Assembly: GCA_934646185.1 (NCBI GenBank) | Contig: CAKUEH010000005.1 | Coordinates: 1 to 64,000, forward strand | Direction of reading: 5' to 3' | Length of the DNA: 64,000 nucleotides | Origin: an uncultured Oscillospiraceae bacterium | Lineage (GTDB): Bacteria; Bacillota; Clostridia; Oscillospirales; Oscillospiraceae | Program-made: the position numbers and the translations under genes | Notes under the pieces: generated by a model | Database searches by the model: none | What the model saw: the letters and a program-made list of their open reading frames with translations, nothing else | What the model was told of the DNA's origin: nothing | Part shown: positions 24,667 through 32,210 of the stretch, piece after piece | How positions within the stretch are numbered: the stretch's first letter is position 1 | Layout of the letters: each line of letters begins with the position of its first letter

Positions 24667-24690
24667 GATTGTTTCCTCCGTTTGAAATTT

Positions 24691-24713
24691 TGAATTAAAC
24701 GCTTGTTTAATCA
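24691..24713. promoter_or_regulatory. Candidate operator of the metal regulator
   Basis: ATTAAAC-GCTT-GTTTAAT is a perfect 7-4-7 inverted repeat (24694-24711) in the divergent gap. AT-rich dyads of this kind are typical ArsR/SmtB sites. It overlaps the likely -35 region of the rightward promoter and lies just after the start of the leftward one, so one bound repressor could control both. Confidence 0.65.
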
Positions 24714-24752
24714 TTACATCCGCAGTATACTGAGAAAAACGCCGGAAATCAA
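24704..24752. promoter_or_regulatory. Divergent promoters sharing one palindromic -10 region
   Basis: AGTATACT (24724-24731) reads TATACT on both strands. Leftward: TTGATT (24752-24747), 17-base spacer, TATACT (24729-24724). Rightward: TTGTTT (24704-24709), 16-base spacer, TATACT (24726-24731). The two transcripts would compete for polymerase. Confidence 0.55.
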
Positions 24753-24820
24753 GCCCGCGGCGGCGCTTGCTTCCAAACGGGCGAACGGAATTTCCAAAAC
24801 GGACAAAGGAGATGGGACAA

Positions 24821-25528
24821 ATGGCGGAGTTTTCCCTTCCGCACGACCACGGCGCGCACGGACATACGGAGGAGCTGTACCGGGAACTGAAAAATGTGGA
24901 GCATTTCGGCGCGGTATGCGACATTTTCAAGCAGCTGAGCGACCCGACCCGGGTGCGCATCTTCTGGCTGCTCAGCCACCGGGAGGAGTGCGTCATCAAC
25001 ATCGCGGCGCTGCTCGACATGTCGAGTCCCGCGGTCTCGCACCATCTGCGTTCGCTGACGCAGAGCGGGCTGATCAGCAGCCGCCGCTGCGGCAAGGAGG
25101 TCTATTACAGGGCGGGCGACACCGTGCAGATCAAGCTCCTGCACGAGATCGTCGAGCAGGTCATGCAGATCGCCTGCCCGGAGCAGGCCGTTGACTATCA
25201 GGCCTCGCAGGAGCAGATCATCCGTCACGTCCACGACGAGCTGACAGGCAATCTCGCCGAGCGCATCACCATCGAGGAGCTGTCGCATAAGTATCTCATG
25301 AACACAACGACGCTCAAACGCTGCTTCAAGCAGGTCTATGGCGAGACCATTGCCGCGCACATGAAAAAGCACCGGATGGAGGAGGCTGCGTCTTTGCTGT
25401 TAAAAACGCAGAACGACATCGCCGCCATCGCGCAGGCCGTCGGCTATGAGAGTCAGAGCCGGTTTACCGCGGCGTTTAAGGAGACCTATGGGGAGCTTCC
25501 GACGGAGTACCGCCGGAAGCGTGCATAA
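24821..25528 (+). CDS. ArsR-AraC fusion transcription regulator (metal sensor)
   Basis: A 235-residue protein with two DNA-binding modules. Residues 28-110 are an ArsR/SmtB-type winged helix (LSDPTRVRIFWLL, INIAALLDMSSPAVSHHLRSL, wing GKEVYYRAGD). Residues 132-233 are an AraC-type double HTH (ITIEELSHKYLMNTTTLKRCFKQ and IAAIAQAVGYESQSRFTAAFKE). The N-terminus has His8, His10, His13 and His15, and Cys57 sits where CadC/SmtB proteins carry the alpha3 metal site; Asp100 and His108 could add the alpha5 site. The ATG at 24821 follows AAGGAG; upstream in-frame TTG is unlikely. Divergent to the HMA/ATPase operon, which it presumably controls. The fusion is unusual. Confidence 0.88.
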   Translation: MAEFSLPHDHGAHGHTEELYRELKNVEHFGAVCDIFKQLSDPTRVRIFWLLSHREECVINIAALLDMSSPAVSHHLRSLTQSGLISSRRCGKEVYYRAGDTVQIKLLHEIVEQVMQIACPEQAVDYQASQEQIIRHVHDELTGNLAERITIEELSHKYLMNTTTLKRCFKQVYGETIAAHMKKHRMEEAASLLLKTQNDIAAIAQAVGYESQSRFTAAFKETYGELPTEYRRKRA

Positions 25529-25530
25529 AG

Positions 25531-25564
25531 ACCGGCCCCGCTCAACTGAGCGGGGCCGGTTTTG
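25531..25564. terminator. Bidirectional terminator after the regulator
   Basis: A perfect 14-bp stem (25531-25544 with 25547-25560) followed by TTTTG; preceded by AAAG. Serves the regulator and the convergent malic enzyme gene. Confidence 0.85.
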
Positions 25565-25590
25565 TATGCGAAATACCGGCGTTTTCCGGT

Positions 25591-26763
25591 TCAGACCTGC
25601 GCCGCGCCGCTTCTTCTCGCGGCTTCGGCGACGGCCTTGGCGACGGCGGGGCCGACGCGGTGGTCGAAGGCCTTGGGGATGATATAGTCCTCTGAGAGCT
25701 CGCCCTCGGAAATGAGCTCCGCCAGCGCGTGCGCGGCGGCGACCTTCATTTCCTCGTTGATATCGCTGGCGCGCACGTCAAATGCGCCGCGGAAGATGCC
25801 CGGGAAGGCCAGAACGTTGTTGATCTGGTTCGGGTAATCGCTCCGGCCGGTCGAGACGATCCTCGCGCCGCCCGCCTTCGCGTCCTCCGGGAAGATCTCC
25901 GGCGTCGGGTTCGCGCAGGCGAAGACGATGGCGTCCTTGTTCATGGTCTTGACCATTTCGGTGGTGACGGTGCCGGGCGCGCTGACGCCGATGAACACGT
26001 CCGCGCCGGCGAGCATGTCGGCCAGGCTTCCGGCCTTATGCTCGAGGTTCGTGACCTCGGCCATCTCTTCCTTGATCCAGTTGAGACCCTCGCGGCCCTT
26101 GTAGATCGCGCCCTTGCGGTCGCACATGGTCACATGTTTGAAGCCCGCGGACAGCAGCAGCTTCACGATCGCGATGGCTGCCGCGCCAGCGCCGGAGGTG
26201 ACGATCTTCACGTCCTCTTTTTTCTTGCCGACGACCTTCAGCGCGTTGGTCAGACCCGCGAGGGTGATGACGGCGGTGCCGTGCTGATCGTCGTGGAAGA
26301 TGGGGATGTCACAGCGCTCCTTGAGCTTGCGTTCGATCTCAAAGCAGCGGGGAGCGGAGATATCCTCAAGGTTGATGCCGCCGAACGAACCGGAGATGAG
26401 CGCGACGGTATTGACGAATTCGTCCACGTCGTGCGTCTTGACGCACAGCGGGAAGGCGTCGATGTCACCGAAGGACTTGAAGAGCACGCATTTGCCCTCC
26501 ATGACCGGCATGCCGGCCTCCGGGCCGATATCGCCGAGGCCGAGGACGGCGGAGCCGTCGGTGATGACAGCGCAGAGATTCCAGCGGCGGGTCAGCTCGT
26601 AGCTTTTTTCAAGATCCTTCTGAATTTCGAGACACGGCTGAGCGACGCCCGGCGTGTAAGCAAGGCTCAGATCGTCCTTCGTCTCGACCGGCACGCGCGC
26701 CGTGACCTCGATCTTTCCCCTCCATTCGCCATGCAGGCGAAGAGATTCTGTTGCGTAATCCAT
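25591..26763 (-). CDS. NAD(P)-dependent malic enzyme
   Basis: A 390-residue enzyme of the short bacterial type: oxidative decarboxylation of malate to pyruvate in the cytoplasm. Catalytic Tyr36 (AYTPGV), Lys in KCVLFKSFGDIDAFP (about 91-96), metal ligands Glu133 and Asp158/159 (FHDDQHGTA), and a Rossmann motif SGAGAAAIAI near 195. The ATG at 26763 follows AAAGGA. The start codon lies 22 bases past a terminator-like hairpin at the end of the upstream gene, so it is either read by partial read-through of the four-gene operon or has a promoter not visible to me. It would yield pyruvate and NAD(P)H from C4 acids. Confidence 0.93.
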   Translation of the reverse strand: MDYATESLRLHGEWRGKIEVTARVPVETKDDLSLAYTPGVAQPCLEIQKDLEKSYELTRRWNLCAVITDGSAVLGLGDIGPEAGMPVMEGKCVLFKSFGDIDAFPLCVKTHDVDEFVNTVALISGSFGGINLEDISAPRCFEIERKLKERCDIPIFHDDQHGTAVITLAGLTNALKVVGKKKEDVKIVTSGAGAAAIAIVKLLLSAGFKHVTMCDRKGAIYKGREGLNWIKEEMAEVTNLEHKAGSLADMLAGADVFIGVSAPGTVTTEMVKTMNKDAIVFACANPTPEIFPEDAKAGGARIVSTGRSDYPNQINNVLAFPGIFRGAFDVRASDINEEMKVAAAHALAELISEGELSEDYIIPKAFDHRVGPAVAKAVAEAARRSGAAQV

Positions 26764-26784
26764 GATAGTTCCTTTCAAAAAGAA

Positions 26785-26809
26785 GAGCGGCTGCTTTGGA
26801 CAGCCGCTC
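26785..26809 (-). terminator. Terminator/attenuator between AllA-like gene and malic enzyme
   Basis: GAGCGGCTG (26785-26793) pairs with CAGCCGCTC (26801-26809); on the minus strand it is followed by TTCTTTTTG, into which the malic enzyme ribosome site is embedded. It could lower expression of the last gene. Confidence 0.65.
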
Positions 26810-26828
26810 GGTTATGAGATGCCGGGGA

Positions 26829-27323
26829 TCAGACCTCGATCCGGAGCTGATCCTCTTCCGGGGCGGTCAGAACGGTGCAGTCATAGGCGTAGAGCCGTTC
26901 CGGCAGGATGATGAGCGTCTGCAAAGACTCAGTATCCGCGCAGAACGGGCCGTGATGCCAGACGCCGGGACGGAGCGTGACCATCGTGCCCTTCGGGACG
27001 CGGAAGACCTCGACCGCGTCATAGGGAACGTGACCGGCCGGGCCTGCGGGCGCGACGTGGATATACGCATCGCCGTCGAGCGGCATCATCGCCTCGGCGC
27101 AGGTGTTGTGGTATTCATAGGTATCGATCACGAGCGGACGGCGAAAGACCTTCGTAATGGATAGCCCGACGGAGGCGCACGGGGAATAGACCGTGGTCAT
27201 ATCGCGGTAGAATTCGATGGGGTTCGTGCCGATATGCGGGCCCGCGGCATGCAGCATGTCGGCGAACGTGCCGTACAGGCCGAATTTTTCGGCGGTCAGC
27301 TCCTGAACATGGACGGTTTTCAT
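26829..27323 (-). CDS. Ureidoglycolate lyase (AllA)-family cupin protein
   Basis: A 164-residue single-domain protein of the AllA/ureidoglycolate lyase family: the SITKVFRRPL segment, EYHNTCAEAMMPLDGDAY and a GVWHHGP motif close to residue 125 that supplies metal-facing histidines of the cupin fold. Family members release urea from ureidoglycolate, but no other allantoin-pathway gene is present here. In a cluster with an SDR, an Ldh_2-type dehydrogenase and an aldolase, a reaction on a sugar-acid-like hydroxy acid is more plausible. CTAAAGGAGG overlaps the stop of the preceding gene. Confidence 0.75.
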   Translation of the reverse strand: MKTVHVQELTAEKFGLYGTFADMLHAAGPHIGTNPIEFYRDMTTVYSPCASVGLSITKVFRRPLVIDTYEYHNTCAEAMMPLDGDAYIHVAPAGPAGHVPYDAVEVFRVPKGTMVTLRPGVWHHGPFCADTESLQTLIILPERLYAYDCTVLTAPEEDQLRIEV

Positions 27324-27336
27324 GGCGGTGCCTCCT

Positions 27337-28080
27337 TTAGAAATTGTCGATCTCGACGGTGGGCAGGACCTGAAGCTGCTTGAACAGGACCTTCTCCGGC
27401 GATGTGACGATCAGCTCGGCGATGTCGGCCAGCGTCTCGACCGGGAGCATCGCGTCCGTGCCGAACGAATGCGTCCAGCGCGTCCACCAGCTCGTGGCCG
27501 TGGAGCCGGGGCAGAGCGCCGTCACGCGGATGCCGTACTTGAGCAGGTATTTCTGCATGCACTCGGTAAAGCCGTTGATGGCGAATTTCGTCGCGGTATA
27601 GATGCCGTTGTTGTTGACGGGATCGGGAATGCCGCGGATGGCGGACATGGAGGAGATGTTCAGAATATTGCCGCCGCCGGTCTTTTCAAAGTAGGGGACC
27701 GACAGCTTGACGGCGTAGATCGTGCCCTTGAGATTCACGTCGATGGTGTCGTCCACGTCGGCCTTTGTCAGCTCCTCAAACGGCGTCATGACGCCCGTAC
27801 CGGCCGCGTTGACCAGCAGATCCAGACGGCCATAGGTCTGCCACGAGGTCTCAAAGGCCGCTGCGATCGCGTCAAAGTCCGTGTTGCTCGCCTGAATGCC
27901 GAGGAAGCGGACGCCGAGCGCCTCGGCCTGCGTTTTCATGGCCGTAAGCTCGTCCTCTTTGCGGGCGACGACGGTCAGGTTCATGCCGAGACTTGCCATA
28001 CGCATGGCGATCGCGTTGCCGATGCCGCGCGTGCCGCCGATGATAAGGCCTGTTTTACCATGCAGATCCAGTTTCTCCAT
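27337..28080 (-). CDS. Short-chain dehydrogenase/reductase (SDR)
   Basis: A 247-residue NAD(P)-dependent oxidoreductase: Rossmann motif GGTRGIG at 15-21, NAAG near 88, Ser in NISSMSAI, and catalytic Tyr/Lys in IYTATKFA near 160. Classical SDR length. It likely oxidises or reduces a hydroxyl of a sugar acid together with the neighbouring Ldh_2 protein. Member of the IclR-controlled operon; GGAGG upstream of ATG. Substrate unknown. Confidence 0.88.
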   Translation of the reverse strand: MEKLDLHGKTGLIIGGTRGIGNAIAMRMASLGMNLTVVARKEDELTAMKTQAEALGVRFLGIQASNTDFDAIAAAFETSWQTYGRLDLLVNAAGTGVMTPFEELTKADVDDTIDVNLKGTIYAVKLSVPYFEKTGGGNILNISSMSAIRGIPDPVNNNGIYTATKFAINGFTECMQKYLLKYGIRVTALCPGSTATSWWTRWTHSFGTDAMLPVETLADIAELIVTSPEKVLFKQLQVLPTVEIDNF

Positions 28081-28098
28081 TGTGTTTCCCTCCTGAAT

Positions 28099-29145
28099 TT
28101 ATATGTATTCTTCAAATGTGAATCCAAACGGCGCGGCCTGTTCGTTCAGCTCCCTGATCTGGAACGGCTGGATGGGGACGCCGCCTTTTTCCCGGTTTGC
28201 AAGCTCGGCGCGGAACTCGATCTCGCCCGGCATGAGCACCTCGTCCGTACCGGCCTCGAGCTTTACGTTTTTGATCTCGTCGATCAGCGCGTCGACATTG
28301 CGGCGGAACTCGCCGGGCTCGCAGAATGCCTCCGTCTTGATGGCGAGGAAGCTGCTGCCGACGATGGGCTTGTCCTTCGGCGTGTCGACCGCGGTGCCGA
28401 AGCCGCTGCCGTTGAGCACGCCCGAGAGCATATCCACGACGACGGCCATGCCGTAGCCCTTGTAGCCCAGCGGCGGCAGGATGCCGCGGAAGGCCTGCGC
28501 GGCGTCGGTCGTGCGGCTGCCGTCGATCGAAAGTGCCCAGTCGTCCGGGACAGGCTCGCCCTTTTTCATGTTGACGAGCAGCTTGCCGCGCGAGACGCGG
28601 CTGGTCGCCATGTCGAGCAGGATCGGCAGATGCTTTTCAGCCGGAAGCGCGACGGCGATCGGATTTGTGCCCAGCCGCTTTTCCACGCCGCCGAACGGCG
28701 CGACGAACGCGCCGGAATTGGTCATCGAGAAGCCGATCATGCCGCGTTTTTCGGCCATCATCGCATAATAGCCCGCCGTACCGTAGTGGCTGCCGCTGCG
28801 AAGGCCGACGTAACCGACGCCGAACTGCTCCGCCTTTTCGATGGCGAGCTCCATGGCCCTTGTCGCCGCGACCTGGCCGAGGCCGTTGTGCGCGTCGATG
28901 AGGGCGGTCGCGCCGTAATTTTTGACGATTTCAGGCACGGCCGTTGCGTCGCACAGGCCGGAGATGAGCTTTTCCGTGTAGAGCGGGATGCGCGTCAGGC
29001 CGTGGGTCGTGACGCCGCGGATTTCCGCGTCGATCAGATTGTCGGCGATCATGCCTGCGTCCGCTTTGCTGACGTGGTAATAGCCGAACAGGTCGATCAC
29101 GTACTGCCGGATGCGCTCCGGCCTGACATAGATGGTGCTGTCCAT
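28099..29145 (-). CDS. Ldh_2 family malate/L-lactate/ureidoglycolate-type dehydrogenase
   Basis: A 348-residue protein of the Ldh_2 family (AllD, YiaK, YlbC, ComC relatives). Features: GVTTHGLTRIPLY at about 40 with the catalytic His, GSHYGTAGYYA near 128, TNSGAFVAPFGG, IALDM-type segment LLDMATSRVSRG and a C-terminal FEEYI. These enzymes use NAD(P)H with 2-keto acids such as 2,3-diketogulonate or oxidise 2-hydroxy acids. A paralogue is encoded at 35478-36536 in the opposite operon. Second gene of the IclR-controlled unit. Confidence 0.9.
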   Translation of the reverse strand: MDSTIYVRPERIRQYVIDLFGYYHVSKADAGMIADNLIDAEIRGVTTHGLTRIPLYTEKLISGLCDATAVPEIVKNYGATALIDAHNGLGQVAATRAMELAIEKAEQFGVGYVGLRSGSHYGTAGYYAMMAEKRGMIGFSMTNSGAFVAPFGGVEKRLGTNPIAVALPAEKHLPILLDMATSRVSRGKLLVNMKKGEPVPDDWALSIDGSRTTDAAQAFRGILPPLGYKGYGMAVVVDMLSGVLNGSGFGTAVDTPKDKPIVGSSFLAIKTEAFCEPGEFRRNVDALIDEIKNVKLEAGTDEVLMPGEIEFRAELANREKGGVPIQPFQIRELNEQAAPFGFTFEEYI

Positions 29146-29157
29146 AAAAACGCCTCC

Positions 29158-30084
29158 TTAGCCCAGTCTGTAATAGCCGAAGTCCCGCATGACCGCCGTC
29201 AGCTCCGCGCGGACGCTGTCGGGCAGCGGATGGATGGGCCTGCGCGGCAGGCCGATGGGAATGCCGCGCATGGTCAGTCCCTCCTTGATGATGGCCAGCC
29301 ACGGGGAGGGGAGCCCTTCCTTCGTGGGCTCGTTGAAAAAGTGCATGTATTTGCGGCAGACGGTCATGATATAGTCTCTGGCCTCCAGCGGCTTGCCAGC
29401 CCTGCAGAGATCATAGACATGGACGGTCTCCGCCGGGAAGAGCGTGCCGACGCCGGTGATCCAGCCGTCGGCGTACATCATGAGCGCCTCGGCGGGGAGA
29501 TTGTCGTAGCCGTAGAAAATGGAGAAGCCGTCGTCTTTGCACAGGGCGCGCAGGTTCTGATGGCGGTAAATGTCGTGCGCGGAATCCTTGACGGCGTCGA
29601 TGATGCCGTCGTTATAGAGTCTCGCGATGAGCTTCTCGCTCAGCCAGCAGCCGGTCAGATACGGATTGTGGTAGAGGATGAGCGGGATCGAGATCTCGGC
29701 GCGGATGGCCTTATAATGGTCGTAGGCCTCCTCCTCGTTCGGGGTGATATACCACGGCGTGACGACCATGACGCCGTCGGCGCCCGCTTCCTCCGCGGCT
29801 TTGGAGAGCATGACCGCGTCGGAGGTCCGGTATGCGCCGGTGCAGGCGTAGACCTTGCAGCGGCGGTTTACGTATTCGATGGTGTGGCGGTTGATCTCCC
29901 GCTGCTCGTCCAGCGTCATGGACACGAGCTCGCCCGTGCTGCCGCAGGAGATGACGCCCGCTGCGCCGTTTTCGATCAGGAAGTCGATCAGCTTGTCAAG
30001 CGCGGGATAGTTGACATGCTCGTCCTTCCCGCAGAAGGGGGTGACAAGCGGAAATACAACGCCGCCCAGTTTTTGTGTTTCCAT
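29158..30084 (-). CDS. Dihydrodipicolinate synthase/N-acetylneuraminate lyase-family aldolase
   Basis: A 308-residue class I aldolase: pyruvate-binding GSTGE at 48-52, Tyr138 (LILYHNP) and Schiff-base Lys166 (DAVKDSAHD). The family includes DapA, sialic acid lyase and 2-keto-3-deoxy-gluconate aldolase; the GSTGE form is more like the sugar-acid aldolases than like DapA (usually GTTGE). With the dehydrogenases that follow, cleavage of a 2-keto-3-deoxy acid to pyruvate plus an aldehyde is likely. First gene of the minus-strand operon; AAAGGAG upstream of ATG. Confidence 0.88.
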   Translation of the reverse strand: METQKLGGVVFPLVTPFCGKDEHVNYPALDKLIDFLIENGAAGVISCGSTGELVSMTLDEQREINRHTIEYVNRRCKVYACTGAYRTSDAVMLSKAAEEAGADGVMVVTPWYITPNEEEAYDHYKAIRAEISIPLILYHNPYLTGCWLSEKLIARLYNDGIIDAVKDSAHDIYRHQNLRALCKDDGFSIFYGYDNLPAEALMMYADGWITGVGTLFPAETVHVYDLCRAGKPLEARDYIMTVCRKYMHFFNEPTKEGLPSPWLAIIKEGLTMRGIPIGLPRRPIHPLPDSVRAELTAVMRDFGYYRLG

Positions 30085-30110
30085 GGTTGCGCTCCTTTAT
30101 GAGACAATTT

Positions 30111-30126
30111 TGGAATAGTCATTCCA
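30111..30126. promoter_or_regulatory. Candidate IclR operator
   Basis: TGGAAT-AGTC-ATTCCA is a perfect 6-4-6 inverted repeat 27-42 bases upstream of the aldolase ATG, immediately downstream of the predicted start site. It closely resembles the TGGAAAT-type half-sites bound by IclR proteins, and an IclR gene faces it. Confidence 0.7.
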
Positions 30127-30138
30127 TTTCATAAAAAC

Positions 30139-30167
30139 AGCATAGCGAATGCAGCCGCAGAATGCAA
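30139..30167 (-). promoter_or_regulatory. Promoter of the minus-strand acid catabolic operon
   Basis: TTGCAT (30167-30162), 17-base spacer, TATGCT (30144-30139) on the minus strand. The expected start near 30132 is followed directly by the IclR-like dyad. Confidence 0.7.
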
Positions 30168-30252
30168 TATGCAGAATAGCCAAATTATCCATGTCGGATT
30201 TGTGGAAAACAGAATACGTCCGGGGAATTCCCGGCAGCGGAGGTCTTGGCAG

Positions 30253-30282
30253 TTGACGCGGTTCCGATGTGTACGATATAAT
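30253..30282 (+). promoter_or_regulatory. Promoter of the IclR gene
   Basis: TTGACG (30253-30258), 18-base spacer, TATAAT (30277-30282). Confidence 0.75.
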
Positions 30283-30313
30283 CAGAGGCAGAAGATCTGC
30301 GGCGGAGGATACC

Positions 30314-31093
30314 ATGGAAAAGAAAGAACAGGGCACGGTACAGGCGCTTGAGCGCGGGCTGAAGATTCTGGAGCTGCTGATGCAGGAAAAACGGCCGATG
30401 GGCGTCAATGAGATCGCAAAATGTCAGGGCATCACGCCGTCGGCGGCGTACCGGATCGTAAAGACGCTGGAGGCCAACGGCTGGAGCTTTCAGCTCTCGG
30501 ACGACAAATACATTCCGGGCGAGAAGCTGTCGTATATCACGGAGAAGACCAATTTCCACCTGGCGCTGGCCGAGGTCGCGTATCCTGTCATGCAGGCGCT
30601 GACCGCGCGGGAGGTGCTGCCGATGAATCTGGTCGTCCGGCAGGATCGCCGGTTTTTCATCCTGCAGCAGACGCGCACGAACCGGTATGTCGATTTCGTC
30701 GCGCCGGTCGGCTCCGCGCTGCCGCTGCATGCGTCCGCGGGCGGGAAGATCCTGCTCTGCGAGCTGCCGGAGGTGCTGCGCGCGCAGTTTCTGGACGAGA
30801 TCGCCTTCGAGTCCATGACGCCGAACACCATCTGCACCAAGCGCGGCTTTCTGGAGGAGCTGGAAAGCGTCCGGCGGCAGCAGTATGCGCTCGATTACTT
30901 TGAATCGCTGGCGCACACGTGCTGCGTGGCTGTGCCGGTCCGCAGCCCGGATGGGGAGATCTATGCGGCGCTGTCGTTCTCCGGCATCACCGACGTGACC
31001 TCGCGCGAGCAGCTGAAATACTACCTTCCGCAGCTGCGAGAGGCGGCAGATACGATCACGCAGCGGCTGTTTCTGCTGCGCGGGCAGCGCTGA
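30314..31093 (+). CDS. IclR-family transcription regulator
   Basis: A 259-residue regulator: winged helix at about 8-70 (ALERGLKILELL, GVNEIAKCQGITPSAAYRIVKTLE) and an IclR effector domain at about 85-255 (HASAGGKILL, CVAVPVRSPDGEIYAALSFSG). ATG 30314 follows GGAGG with five bases between; the frame continues upstream into the promoter and is not used. It diverges from the aldolase operon, whose control region has an IclR-type dyad, so it probably represses that operon until a keto- or sugar-acid ligand binds. Confidence 0.92.
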   Translation: MEKKEQGTVQALERGLKILELLMQEKRPMGVNEIAKCQGITPSAAYRIVKTLEANGWSFQLSDDKYIPGEKLSYITEKTNFHLALAEVAYPVMQALTAREVLPMNLVVRQDRRFFILQQTRTNRYVDFVAPVGSALPLHASAGGKILLCELPEVLRAQFLDEIAFESMTPNTICTKRGFLEELESVRRQQYALDYFESLAHTCCVAVPVRSPDGEIYAALSFSGITDVTSREQLKYYLPQLREAADTITQRLFLLRGQR

Positions 31094-31110
31094 GACCGGA
31101 AAGTGAAGAA

Positions 31111-31148
31111 GCAGGCATCCTGCGAACGACACAGGATGCCTGCTTTTT
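31111..31148. terminator. Terminator between IclR and AraC genes
   Basis: Twelve-base arms (31111-31122 with 31132-31143) followed by TTTTT on the plus strand; convergent genes on both sides. Confidence 0.85.
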
Positions 31149-31162
31149 CTATGGCAGCGCCG

Positions 31163-32002
31163 CTATTTTCTGCATTCGCTCCGGAATGCCCTCGGGGACA
31201 GGCCGAAGGTCTTGCTGAACATGCGGCTGAAATAAAACGGGTCGTTGAAGCCCGTGCTCTCGGCCACCTCGGAGACGCTCATGGACGAGTCGCGCAGAAA
31301 GCCCCGCGCGCGGTCGAGCCGGAGGCGCAGCAGATACTGCTGCGGCGAGACGCCGACAGCCTGCGTGAACAGATGCGCAAAGCGGCTGTAGCTCAGGTGC
31401 AGCGTCTCGGCGAAGGTCTGAAAATTGATCTGCTCCTGCATGTGCTCGCGCATGTATTCCATGGCGCTGAGGATATCGCTGCGGATGGGCGCTTCGTTGC
31501 CCGCGCTGCTGCGGCAGACGATGGTGATGAGCTGCAGGAGAATGCTGTTTTCCTCCGGGATCTGCAGCGCCGCGGACTGCTGCAGATTGTGCAGGCGGTT
31601 GAGCCGGTGGAACAGACTTTCAAACAGCGTCTGGTCGGAGATGGTGTAGATCATGTTCTCTGCCGGGCGCAGGTACTGCATGGCCTCGGCCGCGGCCTGC
31701 CCGGTAAAATGCAGATAGAGCGAGACCGGATCGCCCGCGGCGGTGAAGGAGTACATCTGCCGCACGTTCGGCAGGAACACCGCGCACTGCCCGCGCGTCA
31801 GCCGCGCCTTCGCCGTGCCGACCTCGATGTCGAGCCGGCCGTTCTGCAGATATAAAAAGTGATAGTCCCGCCGCCCGTTGGAGCGCAGGATCGTATAGTC
31901 ATATTTGACGACCCGTTCCGAGCCGCAGCTGTTGACCTGGAGGAGCCTCGTTTGCAGATAATCTGTTTTGTCAATGAATTCGTCAAAATTGTTCAGCGTC
32001 AT
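31163..32002 (-). CDS. AraC-family regulator with cupin sensor
   Basis: A 279-residue regulator: an N-terminal cupin-like sugar-binding domain (about 30-140; DYHFLYLQNGRLDIEVG, GDPVSLYLHFTGQ) and a C-terminal AraC HTH pair at about 175-275 (FAETLHLSYSRFAHLFTQAVG, VSEVAESTGFNDPFYFSRMF). ATG 32002 follows GGGAGG. An upstream extension of the frame is discounted because it crosses the promoter. Divergent from the binding-protein gene at 32211, so it is the likely activator of the transporter and of the catabolic operon 32211-47481. Confidence 0.9.
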   Translation of the reverse strand: MTLNNFDEFIDKTDYLQTRLLQVNSCGSERVVKYDYTILRSNGRRDYHFLYLQNGRLDIEVGTAKARLTRGQCAVFLPNVRQMYSFTAAGDPVSLYLHFTGQAAAEAMQYLRPAENMIYTISDQTLFESLFHRLNRLHNLQQSAALQIPEENSILLQLITIVCRSSAGNEAPIRSDILSAMEYMREHMQEQINFQTFAETLHLSYSRFAHLFTQAVGVSPQQYLLRLRLDRARGFLRDSSMSVSEVAESTGFNDPFYFSRMFSKTFGLSPRAFRSECRK

Positions 32003-32054
32003 CAGCGTCCGCCTCCCGCCGCATCTCCGGCGGCATGAAAATTGTTTTTTATAT

Positions 32055-32083
32055 AGTGTAGCAGAACCAGAAGAAAATGTCCA
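32055..32083 (-). promoter_or_regulatory. Promoter of the cupin-AraC gene
   Basis: TGGACA (32083-32078), 17-base spacer, TACACT (32060-32055) with an extended TGC on the minus strand. On the plus strand of this gap (32084-32210) I see no clear -35/-10 pair, in line with an activator-dependent promoter for the transporter operon. Confidence 0.65.
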
Positions 32084-32210
32084 GCAGAATTGTCCATGTT
32101 TATAACAGATTTCTGCATTATCAGCGTTCAAAAAATATGGTATTTTGTAATAGCAGACAGCAAAAAGTAATTGCTCGTTTGTATAAAATGACAAGGAGGA
32201 AAAACAAAAG

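Noticed and set aside
26829..29145. Allantoin/ureidoglycolate degradation cluster
   Set aside because: Only two family-level matches (AllA-like, AllD-like); no allantoinase, allantoate amidohydrolase, carbamoyltransferase or urea genes nearby.
29158..30084. Lysine-pathway DapA
   Set aside because: GSTGE instead of the usual GTTGE motif, and co-transcription with acid dehydrogenases under IclR-type control; no lysine genes in the neighbourhood.
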